23,097 nucleotides of DNA from Marmoricola sp. (GTDB lineage Bacteria; Actinomycetota; Actinomycetes; Propionibacteriales; Nocardioidaceae). The notes beneath the pieces were generated by a model. It saw nothing but the letters and a program-made list of their open reading frames with translations, had not been told where the DNA came from and did not search any database. This document shows positions 6,815 to 14,772 of this stretch, one piece after another (positions within the stretch are counted from its first letter, which is position 1; every line of letters starts with the position of its first letter). A program made the position numbers and the translations under genes. The DNA lies in NCBI GenBank assembly GCA_030151765.1, contig JASLCW010000042.1, forward strand, positions 1 through 23,097, written 5' to 3'.

Positions 6815-9800
6815 TCCGGCGCCGCATGCAGGCCGGCCCAGCCGTCGGCCGAGCCCCACGGCAGGACGAGATACCAGCCCGACGCCACCAGGGGAACGAC
6901 GGCGAGGAGCACGACTCCCCCGTCCTCGGGGATCCGGCGTGCCGCCAGGCCCACCAGGACCCCGGCCGCCATCGCCGCGACCCCGGCGCCACCCCCGAGA
7001 AGTCCGCCGGCCAGGGCGACGACCGGGACGGCCGCCCACCACCTCAACCGGAGTTCCCGGCACGAACCCGTGTCACTGCGCCACCGACGAGCCGGCCAGA
7101 GGAGCAGGACCATCAACGCGAGCAAGGCGCCGCCGATGACCAGGGCCAGCCGGTACGACGCATCCGGTGCGAAGCTCGCGCGGACCTCGCCCGCTCCCCC
7201 AGTCAGCCAGCCCTGCTGCCATCCGTCGACGACGACCGGGGTCAGCGCCTTGCCGTTCTGGCGAGCCTGCCAGCCCCTGTTGACGTTCTGGCGCACCACG
7301 ACCGTGCCCGGGCCGGGTGCGTGGAAGGTGAAGGCGGCGGCGCCCGAGCGAGTCACGGGCACCGATTCCCCTGACAGGGAAGGGATATCGGCCCCGGCAC
7401 GGGTCAATACGGCGTCATCGATCTCCGCCCGCGTGGAGGCGCCGAAGCTCACCGATGTACGACGGCCGAGGGTCACCGCGTCCCCCTTGCAGATGCGCAG
7501 TGGCAGAGCCGCCGTACCCGCGAAGAGCTGGGCGGCGCTCGCCTTCAATGCGGTCTGATGCATCCGGCCGTCCACGGACATCGTCGGCCCGGAGCCGCAC
7601 GGCAGCGTCCGTACCCGGGTGTCCAGCGGTGTCGTCACGTCGACCCCGCGCAACCGCAATTCGCTGATGCCGATCGGCAGGACGCTGCGGTCGCCGCTGG
7701 CATCGACGCTGATGCCCGATGCGGCCGACGCGATCCCGATCGTCAGGCTCCGCGTGCGGATCGCCGGCCACGACGCCCGGCCCTGCCGCAACGTGACCTC
7801 GCGATGACCTCCCGGCCAGGACAACTCCAGCCGCGTCGGCATCCGTGCCGCCGCGGTACTGCCGAGCATGATGTCGACGCCCCGCACCCGTTGCGGACGC
7901 AGCCAGCTCAGGGTCAGGTGCGGCAGCCGGTCGTAGGCACTGGCGGTCCACGTCGTCCCCGGGTCGCCGTCGATGGCGGCGAGACCGGAGCTGCGTAGAT
8001 CGGGCACCACCTGCGTGGACGCCTCGACCCGGACGAGACGGCCCTCCTGGAGCTGATCCAGTGCGGCCGGCGTCGCGCGAGCGCGGGCACGCAGGACCGC
8101 GGTGAAGGACTCCGGGCGAGCCAGCCGGACGATCCGCGTCACCAGATCGCTCTCCTCGGGAGGGACCGCACGTCCGCCTGCGCAGGCGACCACGAGAGTC
8201 CCCACGCATCCGGTCCGGGCATCGCTCAACGATCGCAGCACCACCTTGTCCGGGTCCGGCCAGTCGGCCGGAACACTCGGCAGCACCAGGGCGCGACGCA
8301 CGGTCGCCCCGGGGATCGCGACTTCCGCAAGCGCGAGCGGACCGTCGGAGGCGGCGCCCACCTGAACCCACCGGGTCGTCCCCGACGGCAGGGCGACGGT
8401 CGTCGGCTGACCGGGGCGCAGGCTCGCCTCCACGTGACCCGCCTCCGTGGAGACCACGACCGTGCGAGCGGACGAGACCGCCGCGCCGGGCATGATCGTG
8501 ACGGACCCGACCGTGCGCGCGTCGTCGAAGGTGACCCGCCACCAGGGCCGACCCGTCGCCAACGGGTCGGAGGCCCATTGTGTGTTGGTGGAACCGTCGA
8601 TGGCGGCGTACGGGAGATAGCCGGGGCGGCTCGCGCCGAGCGCTCCGGCGTACGACAGTGCCGAGGAGGCGGACACCGACTTCGCCCCGATGAGCTCCGC
8701 GGTGGTCCGCCAGCGATTGCCCTGGGGCGGTTGCGGCAGCAGGTAGTCCCGCGCCGCGTTCCCGGTACGCCGGCCGTCGCCCGGCGTGATCACCGCCGAC
8801 ACCGCGTCGTCGACCCGTCCGAAGTTGCGCTCCCGATCGAGCATCCCGTCCGTGAGGATCACCGGTCCTTTGACGGCGGTCCCGGACCGAACATCGGCGG
8901 CCAGCTCAGTCGCCTGGTCGTCGAGTACGCCCAGATCGGCAAGGCCCAGCAGGTCCTCCGGCCCCCCGATGACCACCGGCAGGTCGGTCACGGACGAGGC
9001 GGTGCTCATCGGCCCGTCGACGGCGTACACCTCGATTGCCGGCCGTTGCCGCGCCCACCCGTCGTCGATGGCGACGCGGGTGCCGGCCCACGAGGTGATC
9101 GGCGCTCCCCCGATGTCCGGTCCGAAGGCAGCGACGCGGGTGATCCCCGGCGAACCGTCGAGCGCGGCATGCACCAGCGCCGGATCCGCGGTGTCGTTGC
9201 CGGGCGCCAGGTCGTTGCGCACCAGCAGGCGGCCGATGCCCGCACGCCGCAGGTAGTCCGCCAGGCCGGGCGAGGCCTGCCCGGTCGCGAGTCGCGACTC
9301 GACGGCGTCGAGCATCCGGATCGTGCCCGGCGGCGTCAGCGGGATCGCATCGCGGACGGCCCAGTCGCGCATACCGAGGTACCGCGCCGGTTCGTCGTGC
9401 GGTGCGCCCCACAAGTAGGTGCCGAAGCTGGACGCCGGAGCGAGCAGCGTCGCACCCCCACCGGGGTGGGCGTTCAACCAGCGCGTTGCGTCCGTCCAGT
9501 AGCCCGGCGTCTCGATCACCGGGTCCGCGGGGGCGAGCCGTCCCTGAACGAGGGGCAGCGCGGCGGCGCCCACACACACCAGGGCGATCGCCGGGAAGAC
9601 CGTGACCGGCGCTCCGATCCGCGCGATCAGACCCCTGGGCATGGTCGCCCGCGAGGCGGCGTCCACGAACCAGGCCAGGCCCAGCACCATCGGGATCCGG
9701 AGCACCGGGTCGAACTTGTGGACATTGCGCAGAGCGGCAAGCGACCCGTCGAGCAGGGACTGCACGTCACCGGCGAACCATCCCTGGACGGCCCCCAGAT

Positions 9801-10815
9801 GACCGGCCGTGACCAACACCAGACCGCCGGCGAGCCCGAGGACGAGGAAGAGCATCTCCGGCGTACGGCGCAGCAGCAGGCCGGCGGTGCCCAGCATCAG
9901 CACGCCACCGCTGTAGAGCGCGAGCAGTCCGTCGCTGATCAGTTGCCGGCCGCCGCGCCAGGCCGGCTCGACGTAAGGAACCCAGTCCGAGGTGCCCCGG
10001 AGCGCATTGAAGAGCGTGGTCGGCAGCGTCGTCGCCTGCGCGCTCTCGATGAAGTCCAGGAAGGGCGGCGAGTACGAGCCGAGCAGGAAGAGCGGCACCA
10101 GCCACCAGACGGTGCCGAGCACCGTGAAGAGCGCCCACCAGCCGATCAGCGCGAGTTGCCGGTGACCCGGGCGCCGGGTGAGCAGCCAGAGCGCACCCAG
10201 CGGAATCACCGCGAACGTGGCCGCGGCATTCACTCCCCCGACCGTCGCGACCGCGAGACCGGCGTACAGGCCCATGCGCCGCGGTGAGTAGCCCGCGCGG
10301 CACCCGAGGACGAGCGGGACGAGAACCCAGGGCGCCAGCGCGCTCGGCCAGGCCTCGATCGAGATCGGCCCCAGCGTGGTCAGCATCCGCGGTGACGCGG
10401 CGAAGGCGAAGCCTGCGACCAGCACGGCGATGTCGGACCGTACGCCGAGGACCCGCGCCAGCTTGGCCATCCCCACGAAGGCCACCACCAGCACGAGGGC
10501 GATCCAGCAACGCTGGACGATCCAGGGCGACAGGCCCGCGAACTTGCCGAGCGCGAAGAAGGGACCCATCGGCCAGAGATAGCCGTAGGACTGGTTCTGC
10601 AGCAGACCGAAGTCGGCCGTCGGGTCCCACAGATGCGTCGCTCGCGCGAGGAAGCCCGCGGGGTCGACGGCGAGGTCGAACTTGGTGTCGGCGATCTGGA
10701 AGCCGGGCGAGATGACGAAGGCCAGCCCGGTCAGCAGGATGCTCCCCGCCAGGATCCGCACGCGGGAGCCGCGCAGCGTGGTCAGACCTTGCGCATCACG
10801 ATCGCGAGGTTCCAT
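6715..10815 (-). CDS. aftD: AftD-like alpha-(1->3)-arabinofuranosyltransferase (DUF3367, GT-C)
   Basis: A 1366-residue membrane glycosyltransferase, close to the roughly 1400 residues of mycobacterial AftD. The N-terminal half is a GT-C fold: a first membrane segment (residues about 21-40), then the extracellular acidic motif IADTKFDLAVDP (41-52) with Asp43 and Asp47, followed by about ten more membrane segments. The C-terminal half is mostly extracytoplasmic and has two F5/8-type-C (carbohydrate-binding-like) modules, marked by AIDGSTNTQW near residue 735 and AIDGDPGTTW near 945. Several membrane segments follow from about residue 1230. AftD uses decaprenyl-phospho-arabinose to branch arabinan; the actual donor and acceptor here are unknown. 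The ATG at 10815, with GAGGTGG just upstream, overlaps the methyltransferase by 34 bases, suggesting translational coupling. The open frame extends back to 11154, but that part is antisense-like filler over the methyltransferase. Confidence 0.88.
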   Translation of the reverse strand: MEPRDRDAQGLTTLRGSRVRILAGSILLTGLAFVISPGFQIADTKFDLAVDPAGFLARATHLWDPTADFGLLQNQSYGYLWPMGPFFALGKFAGLSPWIVQRCWIALVLVVAFVGMAKLARVLGVRSDIAVLVAGFAFAASPRMLTTLGPISIEAWPSALAPWVLVPLVLGCRAGYSPRRMGLYAGLAVATVGGVNAAATFAVIPLGALWLLTRRPGHRQLALIGWWALFTVLGTVWWLVPLFLLGSYSPPFLDFIESAQATTLPTTLFNALRGTSDWVPYVEPAWRGGRQLISDGLLALYSGGVLMLGTAGLLLRRTPEMLFLVLGLAGGLVLVTAGHLGAVQGWFAGDVQSLLDGSLAALRNVHKFDPVLRIPMVLGLAWFVDAASRATMPRGLIARIGAPVTVFPAIALVCVGAAALPLVQGRLAPADPVIETPGYWTDATRWLNAHPGGGATLLAPASSFGTYLWGAPHDEPARYLGMRDWAVRDAIPLTPPGTIRMLDAVESRLATGQASPGLADYLRRAGIGRLLVRNDLAPGNDTADPALVHAALDGSPGITRVAAFGPDIGGAPITSWAGTRVAIDDGWARQRPAIEVYAVDGPMSTASSVTDLPVVIGGPEDLLGLADLGVLDDQATELAADVRSGTAVKGPVILTDGMLDRERNFGRVDDAVSAVITPGDGRRTGNAARDYLLPQPPQGNRWRTTAELIGAKSVSASSALSYAGALGASRPGYLPYAAIDGSTNTQWASDPLATGRPWWRVTFDDARTVGSVTIMPGAAVSSARTVVVSTEAGHVEASLRPGQPTTVALPSGTTRWVQVGAASDGPLALAEVAIPGATVRRALVLPSVPADWPDPDKVVLRSLSDARTGCVGTLVVACAGGRAVPPEESDLVTRIVRLARPESFTAVLRARARATPAALDQLQEGRLVRVEASTQVVPDLRSSGLAAIDGDPGTTWTASAYDRLPHLTLSWLRPQRVRGVDIMLGSTAAARMPTRLELSWPGGHREVTLRQGRASWPAIRTRSLTIGIASAASGISVDASGDRSVLPIGISELRLRGVDVTTPLDTRVRTLPCGSGPTMSVDGRMHQTALKASAAQLFAGTAALPLRICKGDAVTLGRRTSVSFGASTRAEIDDAVLTRAGADIPSLSGESVPVTRSGAAAFTFHAPGPGTVVVRQNVNRGWQARQNGKALTPVVVDGWQQGWLTGGAGEVRASFAPDASYRLALVIGGALLALMVLLLWPARRWRSDTGSCRELRLRWWAAVPVVALAGGLLGGGAGVAAMAAGVLVGLAARRIPEDGGVVLLAVVPLVASGWYLVLPWGSADGWAGLHAAPDYLVLAALGAVFAGAVAFLPGRHRRIIGRSTKR

Positions 10816-11534
10816 GTCACCACCTCGCGCAACCCGGGTACGCGCAGCACCCAGCGTGCCCACCACGGGTGATAGCGCGGCTCGAGGGCGAGGATCTCGA
10901 CCTGCCCGGCGGCGGCCGCCGCTCGCGCCCAGCGGAGACCGGCCGCGACGGTGACGGCGTACAACGACTCGCCGTACTTGTTCTTCGGCTCGTGACCGTG
11001 CTTGCGGGCATAGCGGCGCCGTGCGCGGGCACCGCCGAGGTAATGCCACGGCGAGGTCTCGTGGCCTCCCCAGGGCCCCCACCACACGGTGTAACTCAGG
11101 AAGACGACGCCACCGGGACTGGTCACCCGCACCATCTCGTCGGCCATCGTCCACGGCTCCGGAACATGCTCGAGCACATTGGACGAGTAGCAGACATCGA
11201 GCGTCCCGGTGCCGAAGGGCAGCGCCATGCCGCTGCCGATCACCGTGCCCGGACCGATCTCCCCGGCACCGGCCAGCTCGCCGACGTCCGAGTCGAGTGC
11301 GTAGTACCGCGCGCCGGCCGCCATGAAGGCATCCCGGAAGTAGCCGGGGCCTCCGCCCACGTCCAGCAGGACGGCGTCGGACAGGTCGGCGTCCCTGGCG
11401 ACATGGGCGGCCGAATCCGCCGCGAGGGCGCTGTAGAAGCGTGCCGGATCGGTCTGCTCGTGCCGGAACTCACCGAAGAGCCGCACCGACCGTCGCAGGC
11501 TCGCCTTCCAGGCGGTCGGACGGGGTGAGGACAC
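10782..11534 (-). CDS. Class I SAM-dependent methyltransferase (Rv0224c-like) of the glycan cluster
   Basis: A 250-residue methyltransferase. Motif I LLDVGGGPGYFRD spans residues 56-68. The acidic DSDVGE follows, then SSNVLEHVPEPW near 117-128, a conserved segment of this family, and a long basic insert rich in Trp/Arg/Lys (GGARARRRYARKHGHEPKNK). The GTG at 11534 was chosen over longer forms: TAGGGT at 11547-11542 ends 7 bases before it and no ribosome-binding site is present. That TAG is also the stop codon of the upstream glycosyltransferase. M. tuberculosis Rv0224c, which I recall as about 254 residues and next to glycosyltransferase Rv0225, is the likely counterpart. It probably methylates a sugar or lipid intermediate, but no substrate is shown. 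Its 3' end overlaps the AftD-like gene. Confidence 0.87.
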   Translation of the reverse strand: MSSPRPTAWKASLRRSVRLFGEFRHEQTDPARFYSALAADSAAHVARDADLSDAVLLDVGGGPGYFRDAFMAAGARYYALDSDVGELAGAGEIGPGTVIGSGMALPFGTGTLDVCYSSNVLEHVPEPWTMADEMVRVTSPGGVVFLSYTVWWGPWGGHETSPWHYLGGARARRRYARKHGHEPKNKYGESLYAVTVAAGLRWARAAAAAGQVEILALEPRYHPWWARWVLRVPGLREVVTWNLAIVMRKV

Positions 11535-11541
11535 GCCGCGC

Positions 11542-11547
11542 ACCCTA
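11542..11547 (-). promoter_or_regulatory. -10 hexamer TAGGGT overlapping the glycosyltransferase stop codon
   Basis: On the minus strand TAGGGT occupies 11547-11542. Its first three bases are the stop codon of the glycosyltransferase, and it ends 7 bases before the methyltransferase GTG at 11534. The -35 region (about 11565-11570) is pure G+C and unconvincing, so promoter activity rests on the hexamer and its spacing. Confidence 0.5.
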
Positions 11548-12780
11548 CCCAACGGCGATCGCCGGCGGCGCCTCCACGGAGTCGTTTTCCGGTGCGGAGT
11601 CGGGTACGTCGATCCGGATGCCGGCCATCGCCGCACCGAGAACGCCGGCGAACTGGTCCTGGGCGCGTTCCCAGGTGAACCGGTCGCTCATCGCCCGGGC
11701 GCCGCGCGCGAGCCGGGCACGGAGGACGTCGTCGCGAAGAACCGCACCGAGGGCCGCTGCCAGCTCGGGGACATCGCCGTCCGTGGGCAGCAGCAATCCC
11801 GACACACCGTCGGCGATCGACTCGCGAGTGCCACCCGCTGCCGCGTAGGCGACGGTCGGTGTGTGGTGCATGCCCGCCTCACCGACGACCAGGCCCCAGC
11901 CCTCCTTGAGCGAGGGCAGCGCCATCACCCAGCTCTCGGCGTACACCTCCCGCTTGCGCGCCTCGGAGACGTGCCCCTCGAAGACGATGCCGGGGTGGTC
12001 GGCCGAGCCGGTCACCCGTACGGCGTGCGCGCGGAGCTCGTCGGCCCACCAGCCATCGCCGACGATCCGAAGCTGCAGGTCCGGGATCTCCTTGCGCAGC
12101 AGGTGCCATGCGTCGACGGCCAGCTCGACGCGCTTGTGCGGGACGATCCGTCCGACGACGCAGATGGTCGGCGGGGACACCTTCGGCGTCCGTGCCACCG
12201 GCACCGCGGTGGTGCCGTTGTGCACGACCGCGATGCGCTCGGCGTCCACCCCTAGAGGCACCAGTTCGTCACGCGTGGCGCGCGAGACCGCGACGTACTG
12301 GCAGTCCCGGTAGAGACGCGGCGCGATGCGGCGCTCGACCAGCCAGCCGACACGGCCCGTGAGACCCGGGTAGACCACCGGCCACTGCTCGCGGTGCACG
12401 TGATGCATCAACACCACCACCGGGCAGGGCGCGACCAGGCGGGTGAAGAAGGGCATGCCGTTCTGCACGTCGACGATGACATCCGGCCGACCGAGCCGGC
12501 CGCTGGCCAGCATCTGCAGGCCGCGGGCGTAGACGGACAGCTTCGAGCCGCGGCGGACATAGCGGACGCCGTCGATGACCTCGTCACCGGGTGCACCCGC
12601 GTAGGCGGCCGTGAAGACGGTCACCGCGGCGCCGCGGCGTACCAGTCCGGTGGCGATCTGCTCGAGATAGAGCTCGGCACCGCCGGCCTCAGGGTTGCGG
12701 GTGTCCCGCCAGCTCATCAGGACGACGTGACGTCCGGCGACCGATCCGAGGCCGTCGGGAATCAGATGCAGCGCAGTCAT
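11545..12780 (-). CDS. GT4-family glycosyltransferase (Rv0225-like)
   Basis: A 411-residue GT-B fold glycosyltransferase, probably cytoplasmic, using a nucleotide-sugar donor. The N-terminal acceptor domain has the SWRDTRNPEAGGAELYLEQI pattern with the glycine-rich turn. The donor domain starts near VVGRIVPHKRVELAVDAW and holds the retaining-GT4 EX7E motif, Glu293 and Glu301, in PSLKEGWGLVVGEAG. M. tuberculosis Rv0225 is a glycosyltransferase in the same neighbourhood and the likely counterpart. The ATG at 12780 is the only usable start. It has no Shine-Dalgarno sequence, and a two-stage stem-loop (12793-12840) ends 12 bases upstream. The stop codon TAG is shared with the -10 of the next gene. 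The sugar transferred is not predictable. Confidence 0.9.
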   Translation of the reverse strand: MTALHLIPDGLGSVAGRHVVLMSWRDTRNPEAGGAELYLEQIATGLVRRGAAVTVFTAAYAGAPGDEVIDGVRYVRRGSKLSVYARGLQMLASGRLGRPDVIVDVQNGMPFFTRLVAPCPVVVLMHHVHREQWPVVYPGLTGRVGWLVERRIAPRLYRDCQYVAVSRATRDELVPLGVDAERIAVVHNGTTAVPVARTPKVSPPTICVVGRIVPHKRVELAVDAWHLLRKEIPDLQLRIVGDGWWADELRAHAVRVTGSADHPGIVFEGHVSEARKREVYAESWVMALPSLKEGWGLVVGEAGMHHTPTVAYAAAGGTRESIADGVSGLLLPTDGDVPELAAALGAVLRDDVLRARLARGARAMSDRFTWERAQDQFAGVLGAAMAGIRIDVPDSAPENDSVEAPPAIAVG

Positions 12781-12792
12781 GGCGCGTGCCCA

Positions 12793-12840
12793 CAGCGTTG
12801 CCGGCCCCCGGGCAGTGCCCGGCGACCGTCAGGAACGCTG
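12793..12840. terminator. Two-stage stem-loop between DUF2613 and the glycosyltransferase
   Basis: An outer 7-bp stem, CAGCGTT (12793-12799) with AACGCTG (12834-12840), encloses an inner stem CCGGGC/GCCCGG (12808-12822). It fills most of the 62-base gap, starting 3 bases after the DUF2613 stop codon in the direction of transcription. It may be a terminator, an attenuator or an mRNA-stabilising element; no U-tract follows. Confidence 0.5.
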
Positions 12841-12842
12841 CG

Positions 12843-12995
12843 TCAGTTGTTGCCGTAGGGAACGACGATGTTGTTGCTCTGCGCAGGCGAGTGCGTGGGC
12901 GACGACATCTGACTGGTGACGACTCCGACGATCGATGCTGCACCGATGACGCCACCGACGACGATGGCCACGGCTCCACTGAATAACGTGGTCAT
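12843..12995 (-). CDS. DUF2613-like small membrane or secreted protein (50 residues)
   Basis: A 50-residue protein, MTTLFSGAVAIVVGGVIGAA at its start, with one hydrophobic segment (about residues 5-26) and a short polar tail ending NNIVVPYGNN. The ATG at 12995 follows GGGAGAGGGAG with good spacing, and a -35/-10 pair lies at the right distance upstream. Length, topology and position fit the actinobacterial DUF2613 family. From memory, Rv0236A, a 57-residue small secreted protein beside aftD, is the M. tuberculosis relative. That makes this a conserved member of the cluster and not a chance frame. No function is known. A subunit or regulator of one of the neighbouring membrane enzymes is a plausible guess. 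It could act as a single-span membrane peptide or be cut by signal peptidase. Confidence 0.75.
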   Translation of the reverse strand: MTTLFSGAVAIVVGGVIGAASIVGVVTSQMSSPTHSPAQSNNIVVPYGNN

Positions 12996-13038
12996 GCTTC
13001 TCCCTCTCCCAAATGTTCCCCTCCCAAGGAACAGCCAG

Positions 13039-13067
13039 ATGCTAACAGTTCACCCGGCCTTCGTCAG
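13039..13067 (-). promoter_or_regulatory. Promoter for the DUF2613-like gene
   Basis: On the minus strand CTGACG (13067-13062) and TAGCAT (13044-13039) are separated by 17 bases. Transcription would start near 13032, about 37 bases before the ATG, leaving room for the ribosome-binding site. The -35 box lies within the last codons of the upstream membrane-protein gene. Confidence 0.5.
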
Positions 13068-14708
13068 AAAGCTCGAAGAAGACGCGCGCCGCCGACTGCG
13101 CAGCCAACCGGTGATCGGCAGCCCCAGGAAGCCACCCCAGGCGAAGGACATCGCGACCACCCATCCCGTCGCGACACCTCGCCTCCGAACGTCCGTCAGG
13201 AACTGGACCCGGAGTTCGCCGACATCGCGCGCGGGTGCCGCGATCGCCGGCGAAGGCCCCGCGTCGCGCTCGGTCACCACGACCGCGATGCCCTGCTGCT
13301 CAAGGGCTTTCGCCCGCGCGGCAGGATCGGAGAGTGCCAGCGCCCGGGCGCATCGCGCGGCGACCGGGTCCTCACCCCGGAGGGTGCGCTTGCCCACGAC
13401 AAGTGCGTCGGAGGCGACATAGTCCGGACGCAGATAGCGGCCGAGCGGGTCGAGCACCGCGCGACCGCCGTTCCAGGCCGGTGCGCGATAGCTGCTGAAG
13501 GGCAGCACCAGCACATCGCCATGATTCGCGACGACACTGCGTACGTCGTCGTACGAGGACGGATAGGTGACCGCCCGGAGCCGGCCGGACACACCGAAGG
13601 CCGCGTCCGGCATCACGGCGAGCGGCAGCGCCACCAGTGCGACCGTCAGGATGACGCGCGGCCCACGTGCCACCACCCAGGAGCAGGCCGCCGCGATGCC
13701 CTGCCCGACCAACATCGCCAGCAACGGAGCGCACCACAGGAGGCTTCGGCTGCCGTCGCGGAAGAGCGCACCGCCGGCGACGTGGTCGCCGAGCCATGCC
13801 GACACCTCCGGCACCAGCCAGGTGCCGACCGCCCAGCCGTAGCCGACCAGCCAGAGGATGCCGAGTACGCGGAGCTCACGCGTCCCGGCCCGCCGGGCCA
13901 GTCCCAGGCCGGCCAGGACCACGACGCCGCAGACCTGCAACAGCACCAGGGCGGACTGCTGGGTCGCCGGGACCGAGTCCAGGTTCCAGATGCCGCCGAG
14001 TCCGAGCGCGACCAGGGGCGCCGGCACACCACCCGTGCCGTGCAGGGCGAAGACCTCGGCACCCAGCGGATCGGAGCGGGCGCTGTCCGCGTGCAGCAGG
14101 CCGGAGACCAACCACGGCAGGTTCGCCGCCACCACGAGGAGGAACAGCGCAAGGCGTCGTCGTACGGCGCCGGAGAGGCCGAGGCCGAGTGCGAGCACGC
14201 CGGCGAGAACGCCGCCGCCGGCACTCAGGCTGGCCACCGGCAGCAGCCACCACCAGCACCGCGGCACTGCGCCCGAACGACCTCGCGCGGTCACCACCAG
14301 CCAGGGCAGCACCGCCCAGGTGATCAGCAGCGGCCAGTGCCCGATCACCAGCCGCTCGGCGACCAGCGGACTCCACTCGTAGGCGGCGAGAGCGCCCAGG
14401 GCCGCCGGCGCGCCACCCGTCACGGGCAGCCGGCTCGCCCCCAGTCCTCCGGCGACGAGGGTGCCGAGCAGGACCAGCTTCTGCAGCAGCATCCCGGGGA
14501 TCACGGCGTTCACCACGGCGACGACCGCGTCCGAGGGCACCGCCCGCGGCAGCCCCGAGCCGAGCCCGAGGAAGTCCGGGCGCAGCGACAGGTGCGGCAC
14601 CCACACCATGTCGTAGCTGAGCACGTAGCCGGGCGCCAGTGCCGGGCCGAGCATCACGACCGCGAGGAGCACGGCCAAGGCCGGCGCCCACAACCGCCGC
14701 TCCCGCAT
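13050..14708 (-). CDS. Polytopic membrane protein of the glycan cluster (Rv0226c-like)
   Basis: A 552-residue protein with roughly ten to twelve membrane segments and short loops; the C-terminal segment is followed by a basic tail. The first extracytoplasmic loop has LSYDMVWVPHLSLRP with Asp33. An acidic residue in that loop is a hallmark of GT-C glycosyltransferases that use polyprenyl-phosphate sugars, so a GT-C activity is possible but unproven. Length and neighbours match what I recall of Rv0226c (about 576 residues, unknown function). The ATG at 14708 was chosen because GGGGGAG lies 5 bases upstream. The alternative GTG at 14747 would overlap a TACGGT -10 (14751-14746). It is transcribed divergently from the flippase. 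Confidence 0.82.
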   Translation of the reverse strand: MRERRLWAPALAVLLAVVMLGPALAPGYVLSYDMVWVPHLSLRPDFLGLGSGLPRAVPSDAVVAVVNAVIPGMLLQKLVLLGTLVAGGLGASRLPVTGGAPAALGALAAYEWSPLVAERLVIGHWPLLITWAVLPWLVVTARGRSGAVPRCWWWLLPVASLSAGGGVLAGVLALGLGLSGAVRRRLALFLLVVAANLPWLVSGLLHADSARSDPLGAEVFALHGTGGVPAPLVALGLGGIWNLDSVPATQQSALVLLQVCGVVVLAGLGLARRAGTRELRVLGILWLVGYGWAVGTWLVPEVSAWLGDHVAGGALFRDGSRSLLWCAPLLAMLVGQGIAAACSWVVARGPRVILTVALVALPLAVMPDAAFGVSGRLRAVTYPSSYDDVRSVVANHGDVLVLPFSSYRAPAWNGGRAVLDPLGRYLRPDYVASDALVVGKRTLRGEDPVAARCARALALSDPAARAKALEQQGIAVVVTERDAGPSPAIAAPARDVGELRVQFLTDVRRRGVATGWVVAMSFAWGGFLGLPITGWLRSRRRASSSSFLTKAG

Positions 14709-14745
14709 CCGACTCCCCCGCTCGCTTCGCTTTCGGTCGGTGCTC

Positions 14746-14751
14746 ACCGTA
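14746..14751 (-). promoter_or_regulatory. -10 hexamer TACGGT for the polytopic membrane protein
   Basis: TACGGT read on the minus strand at 14751-14746 would start transcription near 14739, about 30 bases before the ATG at 14708, leaving the ribosome-binding site inside the leader. It lies only 9 bp from the oppositely directed TAAGGT at 14761. Confidence 0.45.
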
Positions 14752-14760
14752 GCGATTGGC

Positions 14761-14766
14761 TAAGGT
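14761..14766 (+). promoter_or_regulatory. -10 hexamer TAAGGT for a leaderless flippase transcript
   Basis: TAAGGT ends 6 bases before the GTG start at 14773, so transcription is expected to begin at the start codon. No ribosome-binding site is present. Confidence 0.6.
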
Positions 14767-14772
14767 GCCCGC

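Noticed and set aside
8434..10287. Plus-strand open frame of 617 codons
   Set aside because: Antisense to the AftD-like gene, with runs of Arg, Gly and His and no recognisable fold. It is a codon-bias shadow.
10816..11154. N-terminal extension of the AftD-like frame
   Set aside because: It overlies the conserved part of the methyltransferase and is Arg-rich filler. The ATG at 10815 has a ribosome-binding site and leads into the first membrane helix.
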